Below, one piece after another: positions 1 to 11,173 of a stretch of DNA of 64,000 bases. Both the position numbers and the translations under genes were made by a program. This stretch comes from Saccharopolyspora sp. NFXS83 (GTDB taxonomy: Bacteria > Actinomycetota > Actinomycetes > Mycobacteriales > Pseudonocardiaceae), in NCBI RefSeq assembly GCF_026241095.1, contig NZ_JAPFGB010000034.1:1-64000 (forward strand), given 5' to 3'. Position 1 is the stretch's first letter. Each line of letters starts with the position of its first letter. The notes under the pieces were generated by a model. It made no database searches. It was not told where the DNA came from and worked only from the letters and a program-made list of their open reading frames with translations.

Positions 1-133
1 CCGACGCGATCATCTCCAGCGTGTTCTGCTGACGGCCGAGTTCAGCGCCCACAGCACTGGCCACCTCCGGATCCACCACCGAGAGCTGGTCGTTGAAGAC
101 GTCTACGGCACTCGCATTGCTGGACGGACTCAT
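1..133 (-). CDS. glyA: Serine hydroxymethyltransferase, N-terminal fragment
   Basis: Only the first 44 codons lie in the window; the gene runs off the left edge. The start is ATG with a strong GGAAGGAG ribosome binding site 5 bases upstream. The peptide contains LSVVDPEVASAVGAELGRQ followed by QNTLEMIAS, the characteristic N-terminus of PLP-dependent serine hydroxymethyltransferase. The enzyme interconverts glycine and serine with 5,10-methylene-THF. Here it would turn the glycine left after betaine demethylation into serine for the serine ammonia-lyase encoded at 4778-6151. It is transcribed away from the dimethylglycine oxidase gene and shares the same putative operator motif upstream. Sarcosine oxidase genes often follow glyA in such clusters and could lie just outside the window (inference). 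Confidence 0.9.
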   Translation of the reverse strand, partial: MSPSSNASAVDVFNDQLSVVDPEVASAVGAELGRQQNTLEMIAS

Positions 134-217
134 GGGACTCCTTCCGCGCTGGGAACCAGCAGAGGAGATCGACGAGCGAGCGAACGCGGCAGCACCCTGC
201 CCTCGCCTGAGATTCAA

Positions 218-229
218 CTGACATATCAG
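218..229. promoter_or_regulatory. Putative GntR operator, site A (glyA)
   Basis: CTGACATATCAG, an inverted repeat 85 bases upstream of the glyA start. It matches three other sites in the window next to betaine-catabolism genes, including the gntR gene itself. FCD-type GntR regulators commonly bind short AT-centred palindromes; assignment to the local regulator is inference. Confidence 0.6.
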
Positions 230-473
230 ATGACTTTCACAGCGTAAGCAGCTCGAATCGCACGGTCAAGAGGGTTCGAAATCCCGATCACCGACACCTC
301 GCGAGCCGTCGCCGATCCCGCGCCCACCACGAGGTTTCCCCGCCGCGAACGGCTTTTCAGGCACGACCCGCCGGGCGCGTCCTCCACTCGGCGGCGTGTC
401 GCGCGCCAGGCCTCCCCGATTTTCGACGGACCCCTTGACCCCGCACCCACCAGTGCCTACCTTGCTGTCCAGT

Positions 474-484
474 TGATATATCAG
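474..484. promoter_or_regulatory. Putative GntR operator, site B (dmgO)
   Basis: TGATATATCAG inside the longer GTTGATATATCAGC, about 240 bases upstream of the dimethylglycine oxidase start. TGATATATCA is a perfect 10-bp palindrome. It is one of four related sites (see 218, 10489, 13253). Confidence 0.6.
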
Positions 485-716
485 CTGTCCTCATTTCTCC
501 CGGCTCCAGAAGGCCGGTCTCCCCGCTTCGCCACCCGACCTCGCGTCGGCACCGACTTCCCAAGTCGATGGAGCCTCCAGCCGCGGCCGGCCGCGCCTCG
601 CGCACCGGCTTCGGCGATCACGAGCCCCCAGCCGCTCTGCAGCCGGATCCGTTGCGGCTCAGGGCAAAAACTCCCGAACAGCGCCGTCCTCGTAGCGGTC
701 GTCAGGCCGCCGTTAG

Positions 717-3191
<2,475 letters not shown>

Positions 3192-3220
3192 CCGCGCCCG
3201 CAGACCCCGGAGGACTCCGC

Positions 3221-3841
3221 ATGCGCACGGACACGATCGACTCCTTCTTGCACGACCTCGCCGCCAGGGTGCCCGCGCCGGGCGGCGGGGCCACCTCCGC
3301 GCTGCACGCGGCGCAAGGTGCCGCGCTGGTCGCGATGGTCGCCCGCTACAGCGACGGTGCGCGCTACGCCGCGCACGCCGCGGCCATCACCGAGATCCGG
3401 GACGCCGCCGACGAGCTGCGCGCGTCCGCGCTGGCGCTGGCCGAGCAGGACGCCGTGGCGTTCGGCTCCGTCGGCGCCGCCTACGGCCTGCCCAAGTCGA
3501 ACGACGACGAGAAGGCCGCCCGCACCCGAGCCATCACCGCCGCTCTCGCGGAGGCCGGGCGGGTGCCCGCCCGCGTCATCGCCGTCGCCGCTCAGGTGCT
3601 CGACCTCGCCCAGGGGCTGCGCCCGATCGGGAACACCAACGTGATCGCCGACATCGCCGCGGCGGCCGACGCCGCGCGGGCCGCGGCCTCCACCGCGCGG
3701 GTCAACATCGAGATCAACCTCGCCGGGATCACCGACGTCGCGATCCGCGCCGAACTGGGCGAGTCGCTGGAGCGGGCCGCCGACGTCTTCCCGCGAGCCG
3801 ACCAGGTCACCTCAGCCGTCCGGGAGCACATCCTGCGATGA
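3221..3841 (+). CDS. fchA: Cyclodeaminase/methenyl-THF cyclohydrolase-like protein
   Basis: A 206-residue protein of the formiminotransferase-cyclodeaminase C-terminal (FTCD_C) family. It has the glycine-rich PAPGGGATSALHAAQG motif near residues 18-33 and the helical tail VNIEINLAGITD. Stand-alone members hydrolyse 5,10-methenyl-THF to 10-formyl-THF, or deaminate formimino-THF. There is no formiminotransferase domain and no histidine-degradation gene nearby, so the cyclohydrolase role (FchA-like) fits best. The start is ATG with GGAGG upstream. The stop overlaps the FolD start by 4 bp (ATGA), implying translational coupling. The pairing matters because the neighbouring FolD lacks the cyclohydrolase lysine. 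The exact reaction is inferred from context. Confidence 0.78.
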   Translation: MRTDTIDSFLHDLAARVPAPGGGATSALHAAQGAALVAMVARYSDGARYAAHAAAITEIRDAADELRASALALAEQDAVAFGSVGAAYGLPKSNDDEKAARTRAITAALAEAGRVPARVIAVAAQVLDLAQGLRPIGNTNVIADIAAAADAARAAASTARVNIEINLAGITDVAIRAELGESLERAADVFPRADQVTSAVREHILR

Positions 3842-4710
3842 CCACCGCACAACGAGAACCCGCCACCCGAGCCCTCGACGGCACCGGCCTCGCCCGCGCG
3901 ATCCGCGCCGAGGTCGCGGCCACCGCCGCCGCGCTGTCCCAGCGGGGCACCACGCCGAAGCTGGCCGTCGTCGTCGCCACCGACGACGAGACCAGCGCCT
4001 GGTACGTGCGCTCCATCGCCAAGACCGCCGCCAAGGCGAACATCGACTGCGAAGTCGTCGACCTCGGAGCCGACGGCTCCCCCGCGCAGGTCCGCGCGGC
4101 GCTGGACTCGCTCAGCGCCGCCGACTCGGTGCACGGGATCATCCTGCAGACCCCGCTGCCCGCCGGCGCGAGCTTCGAGGAGCTCGCGTCGGCCATCGCA
4201 CCGGACAAGGACGTCGACGGCGCGAACCCGGTGTCGCTGGGCCGCCTCACCGCCGGCTCCCGCGCCTTCGCCCCGGCCACCGCCGCGGCGGTGCTGGAAC
4301 TGCTCGACCACCACGAGATCCCGCTGGCTGGGCGCAGCTGCGTGGTGGTCGGCCGCTCCAACGTCGTGGGGAAACCCGCCGCCCAGCTGCTGCTGCGGCG
4401 GGACGCGACGGTGACGATCTGCCACCGCCACACCGCCGACCTCGCCCGGTTCACCAGCGACGCGGACGTCCTGGTGGTCGCGGTAGGGCGACCCGGCCTG
4501 ATCGGCTACGCGCACGTGCGCGAACGCTCGATCGTCATCGACGTCGGCACCAATCCCACCGCCGGCGGCGGACTCGTCGGCGACGTCGACGAACCCGCCG
4601 TCACCGGCCGGGTCGCCGGGTTGACCCCCGTTCCGGGCGGCGTCGGTCCCGTCACCACGGCGCTGCTGCTCCGGCACACCGCGGCAGCGGCGGCGCGGGC
4701 TTCGACGTGA
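3838..4710 (+). CDS. folD: FolD-family methylene-THF dehydrogenase, catalytic Lys absent
   Basis: A 290-residue FolD-like protein that would oxidise the 5,10-methylene-THF released by dimethylglycine oxidase to methenyl-THF. The substrate-site motifs LQTPLPAG and KDVDGANP and the NAD(P)-binding GRSNVVGKP, with the terminal [11 protein letters not shown], are intact. The family motif YVxxK, whose lysine drives the cyclohydrolase step (K54 in E. coli FolD, K56 in the human enzyme), reads YVRSIAK here, with Ile60 in place of Lys. The protein may therefore be dehydrogenase-only, with FchA upstream supplying the hydrolysis. The start overlaps the fchA stop by ATGA. A second, housekeeping FolD would be expected elsewhere in the genome. 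Confidence 0.85.
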   Translation: MTTAQREPATRALDGTGLARAIRAEVAATAAALSQRGTTPKLAVVVATDDETSAWYVRSIAKTAAKANIDCEVVDLGADGSPAQVRAALDSLSAADSVHGIILQTPLPAGASFEELASAIAPDKDVDGANPVSLGRLTAGSRAFAPATAAAVLELLDHHEIPLAGRSCVVVGRSNVVGKPAAQLLLRRDATVTICHRHTADLARFTSDADVLVVAVGRPGLIGYAHVRERSIVIDVGTNPTAGGGLVGDVDEPAVTGRVAGLTPVPGGVGPVTTALLLRHTAAAAARAST

Positions 4711-4777
4711 CGGCGCACCGATCCGCCACCGCACCGCCGCGGGAAGGACTCCGCGCACGACCAGGTTGGGAGCGCAC

Positions 4778-6151
4778 GTGACCCTCTCGGTCTTCGAGCT
4801 GTTCAAGGTCGGCATCGGCCCGTCCAGTTCGCACACGGTCGGCCCGATGCGGGCGGCCCACCTGTTCGTCGAGCACCTGCGCGGCTCGGGCGAGCTCCCC
4901 CGCGTCGCGGGCGTCCGCTGCGAGCTGTTCGGATCGCTCGGGGCGACCGGGCACGGCCACGGCAGCGTCGACGCCGTGGTGCTCGGGCTGGCCGGGGAGC
5001 AGCCGCACCTGGTCGATCCGGTCGCCGCCGAACCGGAAGTGCGGACGGTGCGGGAGGAGAACCGCATCAGCCTCGGCGGCGAGCAGAAGATCGCGTTCTC
5101 GGTCGTCGAGGACATCGTCCTGCACCGCACCGGGCGGCTCGACTTCCACAGCAACGGCATGGTCTTCGAGGCGTGCGACGGCGACGGCGCCCGCATCGAC
5201 CGCCGCGAGTACTACTCGGTGGGCGGCGGATTCGTGCTCGACCAGGACGAGGCCGGGCGCCCGGTGCTGGCCGAGGACGAGACGCCGGTGCCCTACCCGT
5301 TCCGCACCGGGCAGGAACTGCTCGCGCACGCCTTCGGATCCGGTCTGCGGATCAGCGACATCATGCTGGCCAACGAGCTGTCCTGGCGCACCGAGCAGGA
5401 GGTCCGCGACGGGCTGCTGCACATCTGGTCGGTGATGCGGCAGTGCGTCGAGCAGGGCTCGCACACCAGCGGCACGCTGCCCGGCGGGCTCAAGGTGCGC
5501 CGCCGGGCCAACGAGCTGCGCGAACGGCTGGAGGCCACCACCGACGAGCACGACGCGCTGCACGCCATGGAGTGGGTCACCCTCTACGCCCTCGCCGTGA
5601 ACGAGCAGAACGCCGCGGGCGGCCGGGTGGTGACCGCGCCGACCAACGGCGCCGCCGGCATCGTGCCCGCGGTCCTGCACTACGGCGAGCGGTTCCTGCC
5701 GTCGTTCTCCGCCGACGCCGCGGTGCGCTTCCTGCTGACCGCAGGAGCCATCGGCGTGCTGTTCAAGGAGAACGCCTCCATCTCCGGAGCGGAGGTCGGC
5801 TGCCAGGGCGAAGTCGGCTCGGCCTGCTCCATGGCCGCCGCCGGGCTCGCCGAGATCATCGGTGGCACCCCGGAGCAGGTCGAGAACGCCGCCGAGATCG
5901 GCATCGAGCACAACCTCGGCCTGACCTGCGACCCCGTCGGCGGTCTCGTGCAGATCCCCTGCATCGAGCGCAACGCGGTGGCCTCGATCAAGGCGATCAC
6001 CGCGGCCCGGATGGCGGTGCGCGGCGACGGCAAGCACCACGTCTCGCTGGACAAGGCGATCAAGACCATGCGCGAGACCGGGGCGGACATGAAGGACAAG
6101 TACAAGGAGACCGCCCGCGGCGGCCTCGCGCTCAACGTCGTCGAATGCTGA
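4778..6151 (+). CDS. sdaA: L-serine ammonia-lyase (iron-sulfur type)
   Basis: A 457-residue single-chain L-serine dehydratase converting serine to pyruvate and ammonia with a 4Fe-4S cluster. It opens with [20 protein letters not shown], the hallmark N-terminus of the family. The C-terminal domain has cysteines in [24 protein letters not shown] and IPCIERNA, which supply cluster ligands in the family. GTG at 4778 is chosen because GGGAG sits 7 bases upstream; an in-frame TTG 12 bases earlier is possible. It lies 67 bp after folD in the same operon and closes the route betaine, dimethylglycine, sarcosine, glycine, serine, pyruvate. A repeat element begins two bases after its stop codon. Confidence 0.93.
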   Translation: MTLSVFELFKVGIGPSSSHTVGPMRAAHLFVEHLRGSGELPRVAGVRCELFGSLGATGHGHGSVDAVVLGLAGEQPHLVDPVAAEPEVRTVREENRISLGGEQKIAFSVVEDIVLHRTGRLDFHSNGMVFEACDGDGARIDRREYYSVGGGFVLDQDEAGRPVLAEDETPVPYPFRTGQELLAHAFGSGLRISDIMLANELSWRTEQEVRDGLLHIWSVMRQCVEQGSHTSGTLPGGLKVRRRANELRERLEATTDEHDALHAMEWVTLYALAVNEQNAAGGRVVTAPTNGAAGIVPAVLHYGERFLPSFSADAAVRFLLTAGAIGVLFKENASISGAEVGCQGEVGSACSMAAAGLAEIIGGTPEQVENAAEIGIEHNLGLTCDPVGGLVQIPCIERNAVASIKAITAARMAVRGDGKHHVSLDKAIKTMRETGADMKDKYKETARGGLALNVVEC

Positions 6152-6153
6152 AA

Positions 6154-6392
6154 GCCTGTCTTTGATCATGTCGTTCCAGTGAGCGGCGGTGGTGGTCGTT
6201 GTCTTGTCAGCGGCAGAGCCGCTGAGCAGTGACCAGCTTGAGCAAGATGACCACCGGCGGGTTCTCAGCGGCTTCCTCGTGAGGACAGCGATTTCGCCGT
6301 GTACGGCATACATCAGAAATCGATCCCGCAGCGAGGAAGCCGCTGAGGTTCCGCTGAGTGACCCGCTACGCAGGCCAAGATCAAAGACAGGC
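6154..6392. mobile_element. Dispersed MITE-like repeat, copy 1 (best preserved)
   Basis: A 239-bp non-coding element bounded by perfect 14-bp terminal inverted repeats, GCCTGTCTTTGATC (6154-6167) and GATCAAAGACAGGC (6379-6392). Inside are a small palindrome, CAGCGGCAGAGCCGCTG, near 6208 and a long hairpin with arms CTCAGCGGCTTCCTCG (6264-6279) and CGAGGAAGCCGCTGAG (6332-6347). The hairpin continues inward with CGATTTC/GAAATCG and GCCGT/ACGGC. It sits between sdaA and purU, splitting what is otherwise a continuous operon. Four further copies occur in the window. No transposase is encoded, so any mobility would need help in trans. Confidence 0.75.
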
Positions 6393-6407
6393 ACTGAGGA
6401 GGATCCG

Positions 6408-7256
6408 TTGACCCGCTCTTTCACGCTCACCTTGAGCTGCCCCAACCGCAGCGGCATCGTGCACGCCGTCAGCTCGTACCTCTTCCAGCACGGCTGCGAC
6501 ATCGGCGAGCACCAGCAGTTCGACGACCCGGTGCGCGGCAGGCTGTTCCTGCGCACCCACGTCACCGCCGGGCACGACATCGACATCGATGAGATCTCGC
6601 GCGGCTTCGAACCCGTCGCCGCCGACTTCGAGATGACCTTCGCCTTCGCCGCCGATCGCAACGCGCGGATCCTGGTGATGGTCTCGAAGCTCGGGCACTG
6701 CCTCAACGACCTGATCTACCGCTGCCGCGCGGGCAGCCTCGGCGCCGACATCGTCGCGGTGGTGTCCAACCACGAGGACCTGCGCCCCATGGCCGAGAAC
6801 GCGGGCCTGCCGTTCATCCACATCCCCGTCACCCGCGACACCAAGCCCGAAGCGGAGGCCCGGCTGCTGCGGGTCGTGGAGGAGCACGACGCCGAGCTCG
6901 TGGTCCTCGCCCGCTACATGCAGGTGCTGTCCGACCAGACCTGCAAGGCCTTGCACGGCAGGGCCATCAACATCCACCACTCGTTCCTGCCCGGGTTCAA
7001 GGGCGCGAAGCCCTACCACCAGGCCTACGGGCGCGGGGTGAAGCTCGTCGGGGCCACCGCGCACTACGTCACCCCGGAACTCGACGAAGGACCGATCATC
7101 GAGCAGGAGGTGATCCGCATCGACCACACCCACGACCCGAAGGCCTTGCAGACGGTCGGCCGCGATGCCGAGGCGCTGGCGCTGTCCCGCGCCGTGCGCT
7201 GGCACTGCGAACGGCGCCTGCTGCTGAACGGGCAGAGCACGGTGGTCTTCCAGTGA
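6408..7256 (+). CDS. purU: Formyltetrahydrofolate deformylase
   Basis: A 282-residue protein that hydrolyses 10-formyl-THF to formate and THF, recycling folate loaded by dimethylglycine oxidase. An ACT domain spans about residues 1-85 (TLTLSCPNRSGIVHAVSSYL), followed by a formyltransferase domain with AINIHHSFLPGFKGAKPYHQ and the ATAHYVTPELDEGPIIEQ loop carrying the family's Asn/His/Asp catalytic residues. The start is TTG at 6408, chosen for the GAGGAGG ribosome site 5 bases upstream. This signal lies just outside the inserted repeat, so translation would survive the insertion. PurU next to dimethylglycine/sarcosine oxidation genes is the known Arthrobacter arrangement. Confidence 0.93.
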   Translation: MTRSFTLTLSCPNRSGIVHAVSSYLFQHGCDIGEHQQFDDPVRGRLFLRTHVTAGHDIDIDEISRGFEPVAADFEMTFAFAADRNARILVMVSKLGHCLNDLIYRCRAGSLGADIVAVVSNHEDLRPMAENAGLPFIHIPVTRDTKPEAEARLLRVVEEHDAELVVLARYMQVLSDQTCKALHGRAINIHHSFLPGFKGAKPYHQAYGRGVKLVGATAHYVTPELDEGPIIEQEVIRIDHTHDPKALQTVGRDAEALALSRAVRWHCERRLLLNGQSTVVFQ

Positions 7257-7498
7257 GCGCCCTCGAACCGCGCGCATGACGGAGATCGACGTCCCTGCCG
7301 CCGATTCCTCCTGCCGCCCTTGACATCCGGCTTCCGGCGCGCTGCTATGTGTAGCGCATCGCGCATCGGGTTGCGTCGTGCGCAACTCCCTTGATCCTGC
7401 TCACCTGCTCCCCTCCGGGGAGCCACGGCCCCACCTCGCCGAGCGCTCGTCCGGAGCGCCTTGACGCGAATCCGTCCTCTCGAGCAAGGAGCACTTCC

Positions 7499-8644
7499 AT
7501 GACGACCGGTGAGCTCTCCGCATCCGTTGAGGAGCAAGGACTCCCCGCGAGCCTGCGGGAAACACTCGCGGGCCACTACTACACCGATCCCGAGATCTTC
7601 CGCGCGGAACAGGACTCGATCTTCGAGGCGGGCTGGTTCTGCTCCGTGCTCAGCGCCGACCTGGCCCGTCCCGGCCAGTACGAGACCGTGCAGATCGGCC
7701 GGGAGAGCGTCATCGTCGTCCGAGGGCGCGACGGCGGCGTCAACGCCCACCTCAACGTGTGCCGGCACCGCGGGGCCCGGTTGTGCACCGAGGAGCAGGG
7801 CGAGGTGCGGCGGTCGTTCCAATGTCCGTACCACGCCTGGACGTACGCGCTGGACGGCAAGCTGATCGCCGCGCCGAACCTCACCGCGATGCCCGACATC
7901 GACCGAGCCGAGTACGGACTGCACCGGGTGCACGTCCGCGAGTGGCTCGGCTACGTCTGGCTGTGCCTGGCCGAGGACCCGCCGTCGTTCGAGGACACCG
8001 TCGTCAACGACGTCACCAACCGCCTGGGCACACCGGACGCGATCGTCGGCTACCAGGTCGCCGACCTCAAGCTCGGCAGGCGCATCGAGTACGACGTGAA
8101 GGCGAACTGGAAGCAGATCGTCGAGAACTTCATGGAGTGCTACCACTGCGCGACGATCCACCCGGAGCTGACCGAGGTGCTGCCGGAGTTCGCCGACGGA
8201 CTCGCCGCCCAGTACTTCGTGGGCCACGGCGCGGAATTCGGCGAGAACATCCAGGGCTTCACCGTCGACGGCTCCGAGGGCGTCGAACGGCTCCCCGGCG
8301 TCAACGAGGAGCAGGACCGGCGCTACTACGCCATCACCGTCCGGCCGCAGGTCTTCATCAACCTGGTGCCCGACCACGTGGTCTTCCACCGCATGTTCCC
8401 GGTCGCCGTGGATCGGACCATCGTGCGGTGCGACTGGCTGTACCTGCCGGAGGTCGTCGACTCGGACGTCGACATCGAGCGCTCGGTGGAGCTGTTCCAC
8501 CGGGTCAACAAGCAGGACTTCGACGCCTGCGAGCGCTGCCAGCTGGCGATGGACTCTCGGTCCTACAAGAGCGGTGGCGTGCTGGTCCCCAGCGAGCACC
8601 ACATCGAGGAGTTCCACGACTGGGTGCGCGCCCGCGTCGGATGA
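7499..8644 (+). CDS. gbcA: Rieske oxygenase, probable glycine betaine monooxygenase
   Basis: A 381-residue ring-hydroxylating-type oxygenase alpha subunit. The Rieske 2Fe-2S motif CxH-x18-CxxH is complete (Cys88, His90, Cys109, His112). The mononuclear iron site is in NFMECYHCATIHPEL, with His216 and His221. Homologous oxygenases (GbcA/BmoA type) demethylate glycine betaine to dimethylglycine, the substrate of the enzyme encoded at 726-3191. A choice between glycine betaine and another betaine such as stachydrine cannot be made from sequence alone, but the pathway context favours glycine betaine. The start is ATG behind AAGGAGCAC. It is followed by a perfect 14-bp hairpin. Confidence 0.85.
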   Translation: MTTGELSASVEEQGLPASLRETLAGHYYTDPEIFRAEQDSIFEAGWFCSVLSADLARPGQYETVQIGRESVIVVRGRDGGVNAHLNVCRHRGARLCTEEQGEVRRSFQCPYHAWTYALDGKLIAAPNLTAMPDIDRAEYGLHRVHVREWLGYVWLCLAEDPPSFEDTVVNDVTNRLGTPDAIVGYQVADLKLGRRIEYDVKANWKQIVENFMECYHCATIHPELTEVLPEFADGLAAQYFVGHGAEFGENIQGFTVDGSEGVERLPGVNEEQDRRYYAITVRPQVFINLVPDHVVFHRMFPVAVDRTIVRCDWLYLPEVVDSDVDIERSVELFHRVNKQDFDACERCQLAMDSRSYKSGGVLVPSEHHIEEFHDWVRARVG

Positions 8645-8655
8645 CCCCTGGCACC

Positions 8656-8685
8656 GGCCCCGTGCGGACGTGTCCGCACGGGGCC
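8656..8685 (+). terminator. Hairpin after the Rieske oxygenase gene
   Basis: A perfect inverted repeat: GGCCCCGTGCGGAC, two-base loop, GTCCGCACGGGGCC, starting 11 bases after the stop codon. There is no strong U tract, as is common for terminators in high-GC actinobacteria. Confidence 0.7.
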
Positions 8686-8759
8686 CTCGTGCTGCGCCGA
8701 AAAGGCGCCCGCACCGCAGGAACCCGTCCCGGTACGGGAGAATCACGTCGTACGTCCTA

Positions 8760-8955
8760 CCGGCCCGCGCTCCAACGTCCCGTCAGCGGCGAAGCCAACG
8801 TGCCGCGACCACCGGAGCACGACGACCCCCGGCGGGTTCTCAGTGGCTTCCCCGCGAGGACAGCAAACGCGCGCATGGCGCAAGCCGCTCGAATAATCGA
8901 TCCCGCAGCGAGGGAGTCGCTGAGGTTCCGCCACCCGACCACCGCGCAAGCCATC
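8760..8955. repeat. Dispersed repeat, copy 2 (degenerate)
   Basis: Carries the shared blocks GTCAGCGGCGAAGCC, GGCGGGTTCTCAGTGGCTTC, CGATCCCGCAGCGAGGGAG and CGCTGAGGTTCCGCCACCCG in the same order as the copies at 6154 and 52966. Terminal inverted repeats are not recognisable and the apical part of the hairpin has diverged. It lies between the oxygenase terminator and the 3' end of the MHS transporter gene. The boundaries are approximate. Confidence 0.7.
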
Positions 8956-8967
8956 CGGGAAGGCGCG

Positions 8968-10401
8968 TCACTGGCGGGGTTGCTCCAAGGGGACGCCCTC
9001 GTCGGACAGCGGCGGGGCGGGGAGCTCGGCGCTGGAGGTCAGCGGGGCTGCGCCGTCGAGGGGGCGTCCGGCCTGCTCCTTCAGGAAGTGGGTGCTGATG
9101 ACGCCGATGACGCCCGCGCCGACCAGGTAGAAACCCGGCCAGTCGAGGTTGCCGGTGGCCGTCACCGCCGCCTCGATGATCGTCGGCGCGGTCCCGGCGA
9201 ACAGCGAGACCGCCAGGTTGAAGATCACGGCCAGGCTGCTGTAGCGGATCATCGTCGGGAACAGCGCGGGCAGCGTCGAGGGCGACACCGCGGCGAAGCA
9301 CACCAACGACATCCCCATGATCAGGAGCCCGGCGACCTGGCCGGCCAGCCCTTCGCGGAGCAGCCACACGGCCGGCAGCCCGAAGAAGATCAGTGACAGG
9401 CTTCCCGCCATGAGAACGGGTTTTCGCCCGATTCGGTCGCTGAGCCGGCCGACGGACACGATCACGCACAGCATCAGGACCATGACGGCGACCTGCAGGG
9501 TGGCCGCCACCGCCTGGCTGCTCCCACCCGCGCCGTTGCGCGGGAGCGTCGCGGCCAGGTAGGTGGGAACGTAGTTCGTCATCACGTAGTTGGTCACGTT
9601 CCACGCGACGATCACACCGGTCGCGACCAGCGCGGCGGAGCGGTAGTGCACCACGACGATCTGCAGCGCGCGCCGCGCGGACATCGTGCTCAGCGCCGGA
9701 GAACGCTCCATCAGCTGCCGGAACGCCGGGGTGTCCTCCAGCCGCATCCGCAGGTAGATGCCCGTCAGGCCCAGCGGCAGCGCGAGCATGAACGGCAGCC
9801 GCCAGCCCCACGACAGCAGGTCGCCCTCCGGCACGGCGGCGATCACCGCGGCGCACACCCCGGCGCCCAGCGCGTATCCGGCCAGGGTGCTGAATTCCAG
9901 CCAGCTGCCGAAGAATCCGCGCCGCCGGTCCGGGGCGTACTCGGCGATGAGGGTGAGGGCACCCGTGTACTCGCCGCCGACGGCGAACCCCTGCAGCATC
10001 CGGACGAGCAGCACCAGCAGCGGAGCGGTGAGGCCGATCGTGCCGTGGCTCGGGACCAACCCGAGCAGCACCGTCGCGACCGCCATCAGCAGCATCGTCG
10101 CCGAGAGCACCTTCGTGCGGCCGATCCGGTCCCCGAGCCGCCCGAACACGAACCCGCCGAGCGGGCGCATCAGGAACGCGGCGGCGAACGCGGCGAGCGT
10201 GTACGCGGTCGCCCACTGGCCGCCGTCGGGGAACAGGACCCGGTCCAGCACGGCGGCGGCCAGGTAGGAGTAGATGCCGAAGTCGTACCACACGGCGACG
10301 TTCCCGACGGAAGTCGCCGCGACCGCCCGGTGGACGGTGCGTTCCTCTTGCACGACAGGAGGAGTCAGGCCCCGCCTGCGACGTCTCGGTTGCTCGGTCA
10401 T
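8968..10401 (-). CDS. MHS-family (ProP-like) proton symporter
   Basis: A 477-residue major facilitator with about 12 membrane segments, of the metabolite:H+ symporter group. It has GNVAVWYDFGIYSYLAA near the N-terminus, the loop GRLGDRIGRTK, and GFAVGGEYTGALTLIAEYAP in helix 5. ProP-type members import glycine betaine, proline or related osmolytes. Here it would bring in the pathway substrate, though the substrate is inferred from context. The start is ATG with GGGGAG upstream. A TGATATATCTG operator-like site lies 88 bases upstream, at nearly the same distance as in front of glyA, which suggests shared control. Confidence 0.82.
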   Translation of the reverse strand: MTEQPRRRRRGLTPPVVQEERTVHRAVAATSVGNVAVWYDFGIYSYLAAAVLDRVLFPDGGQWATAYTLAAFAAAFLMRPLGGFVFGRLGDRIGRTKVLSATMLLMAVATVLLGLVPSHGTIGLTAPLLVLLVRMLQGFAVGGEYTGALTLIAEYAPDRRRGFFGSWLEFSTLAGYALGAGVCAAVIAAVPEGDLLSWGWRLPFMLALPLGLTGIYLRMRLEDTPAFRQLMERSPALSTMSARRALQIVVVHYRSAALVATGVIVAWNVTNYVMTNYVPTYLAATLPRNGAGGSSQAVAATLQVAVMVLMLCVIVSVGRLSDRIGRKPVLMAGSLSLIFFGLPAVWLLREGLAGQVAGLLIMGMSLVCFAAVSPSTLPALFPTMIRYSSLAVIFNLAVSLFAGTAPTIIEAAVTATGNLDWPGFYLVGAGVIGVISTHFLKEQAGRPLDGAAPLTSSAELPAPPLSDEGVPLEQPRQ

Positions 10402-10488
10402 GAGGTCTCCCCAGGTGCGAACTGCGGCGCTCCGCGACAGTGTCGCAACCTCAGCAGCCCCATCACCCTGATCGCGGGGATCGACGGT

Positions 10489-10499
10489 TGATATATCTG
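10489..10499. promoter_or_regulatory. Putative GntR operator, site C (transporter)
   Basis: TGATATATCTG within GTTGATATATCTGT, 88 bases upstream of the MHS transporter start and about 340 bases upstream of the divergent ferredoxin gene. It is the fourth-best match to the shared TGAYATATCAG motif, with one change in the last half-site. Confidence 0.55.
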
Positions 10500-10839
10500 T
10501 GCACGATAAGACAGCGGTCGGGCTGGGTCAACGCCCCGATCGGCTAGTCGATCCGACGCTCCGGACACGGCCCGCCGGGGACGAAACCCGTGCGCTACAA
10601 GCAGATCCCCGCTCCGGTAACGCGAGCGACCCGCTCGACGACGCTCCATCGAGAGCATCCGGCCGAGCGCGATCCCGCGAGCGGCCCAGCCGGCACCGGC
10701 CCTCGGGGTCGTTGCGCGGAGCGCAACCGGGCGCTCGGATTCGCCGCCGAAATTCCATCGTTGACGACCAAGGGGGCGAGCCGCATTCTGTCTGTTGCGA
10801 ATTGCACTACGGGTTCCGCCATCTGCAACAGGAGGCAAC
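10500..10839. other. Non-coding stretch before the ferredoxin gene
   Basis: About 340 bp with no supportable gene. It is the shared control region of the divergent transporter and ferredoxin/reductase genes. Near its right end TTGCGAATTGC precedes the AGGAGG ribosome site of the ferredoxin. I see no clear promoter or second operator copy. Confidence 0.5.
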
Positions 10840-11172
10840 ATGATCTTCGTAGGTGAGCTCGCCGACCTCCCTCCCGGGGAGTCGGCCCGCGTCCAGGGCG
10901 AGGCACCCATCGCGGTGTTCAACGTGGACGGTGAACTGTTCGCGATCGACGACACCTGCACGCACCAGGACGCGTCCCTCTCCGACGGCTGGCTGGAGGG
11001 CTGCGCGGTCGAATGCCCCTTGCACGCGGCCTGTTTCGACCTGCGCACGGGCCGCCCCAGCGGGCCTCCCGCGAAGAAACCCGTTCGCACCCACCAGGTG
11101 TCCGTCGACGACGGCCTGATCTACGTCCTCGAGTCGACGCGGGTCGACGCGGCAGCGGAAGGGGTGAGTTGA
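10840..11172 (+). CDS. Rieske-type [2Fe-2S] ferredoxin
   Basis: A 110-residue soluble ferredoxin of the BphF/BphA3 type. Cluster ligands are Cys40-x-His42 and Cys59-x2-His62 (CTHQDAS and CPLHAACFDLRTG). It should shuttle electrons from the FAD reductase encoded two bases downstream to the Rieske oxygenase at 7499-8644. Pseudomonas GbcB is a single reductase carrying a plant-type ferredoxin domain, so a separate Rieske ferredoxin makes this a three-component system. The start is ATG with a perfect AGGAGG site. The opposite orientation of the transporter gene places a shared control region upstream. Confidence 0.88.
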   Translation: MIFVGELADLPPGESARVQGEAPIAVFNVDGELFAIDDTCTHQDASLSDGWLEGCAVECPLHAACFDLRTGRPSGPPAKKPVRTHQVSVDDGLIYVLESTRVDAAAEGVS

Positions 11173-11173
11173 T

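Noticed and set aside
241-290. GGTTCGAAATCCC looked like a tRNA T-arm
   Set aside because: The flanking bases do not form a five-pair T-stem and no acceptor stem, D-arm or anticodon arm can be drawn on either strand.
7320-7351. TTGACA near 7320 with TATGTG as a promoter for the oxygenase
   Set aside because: The spacing is 20 bases, too long for a standard promoter, and no second signal supports it.
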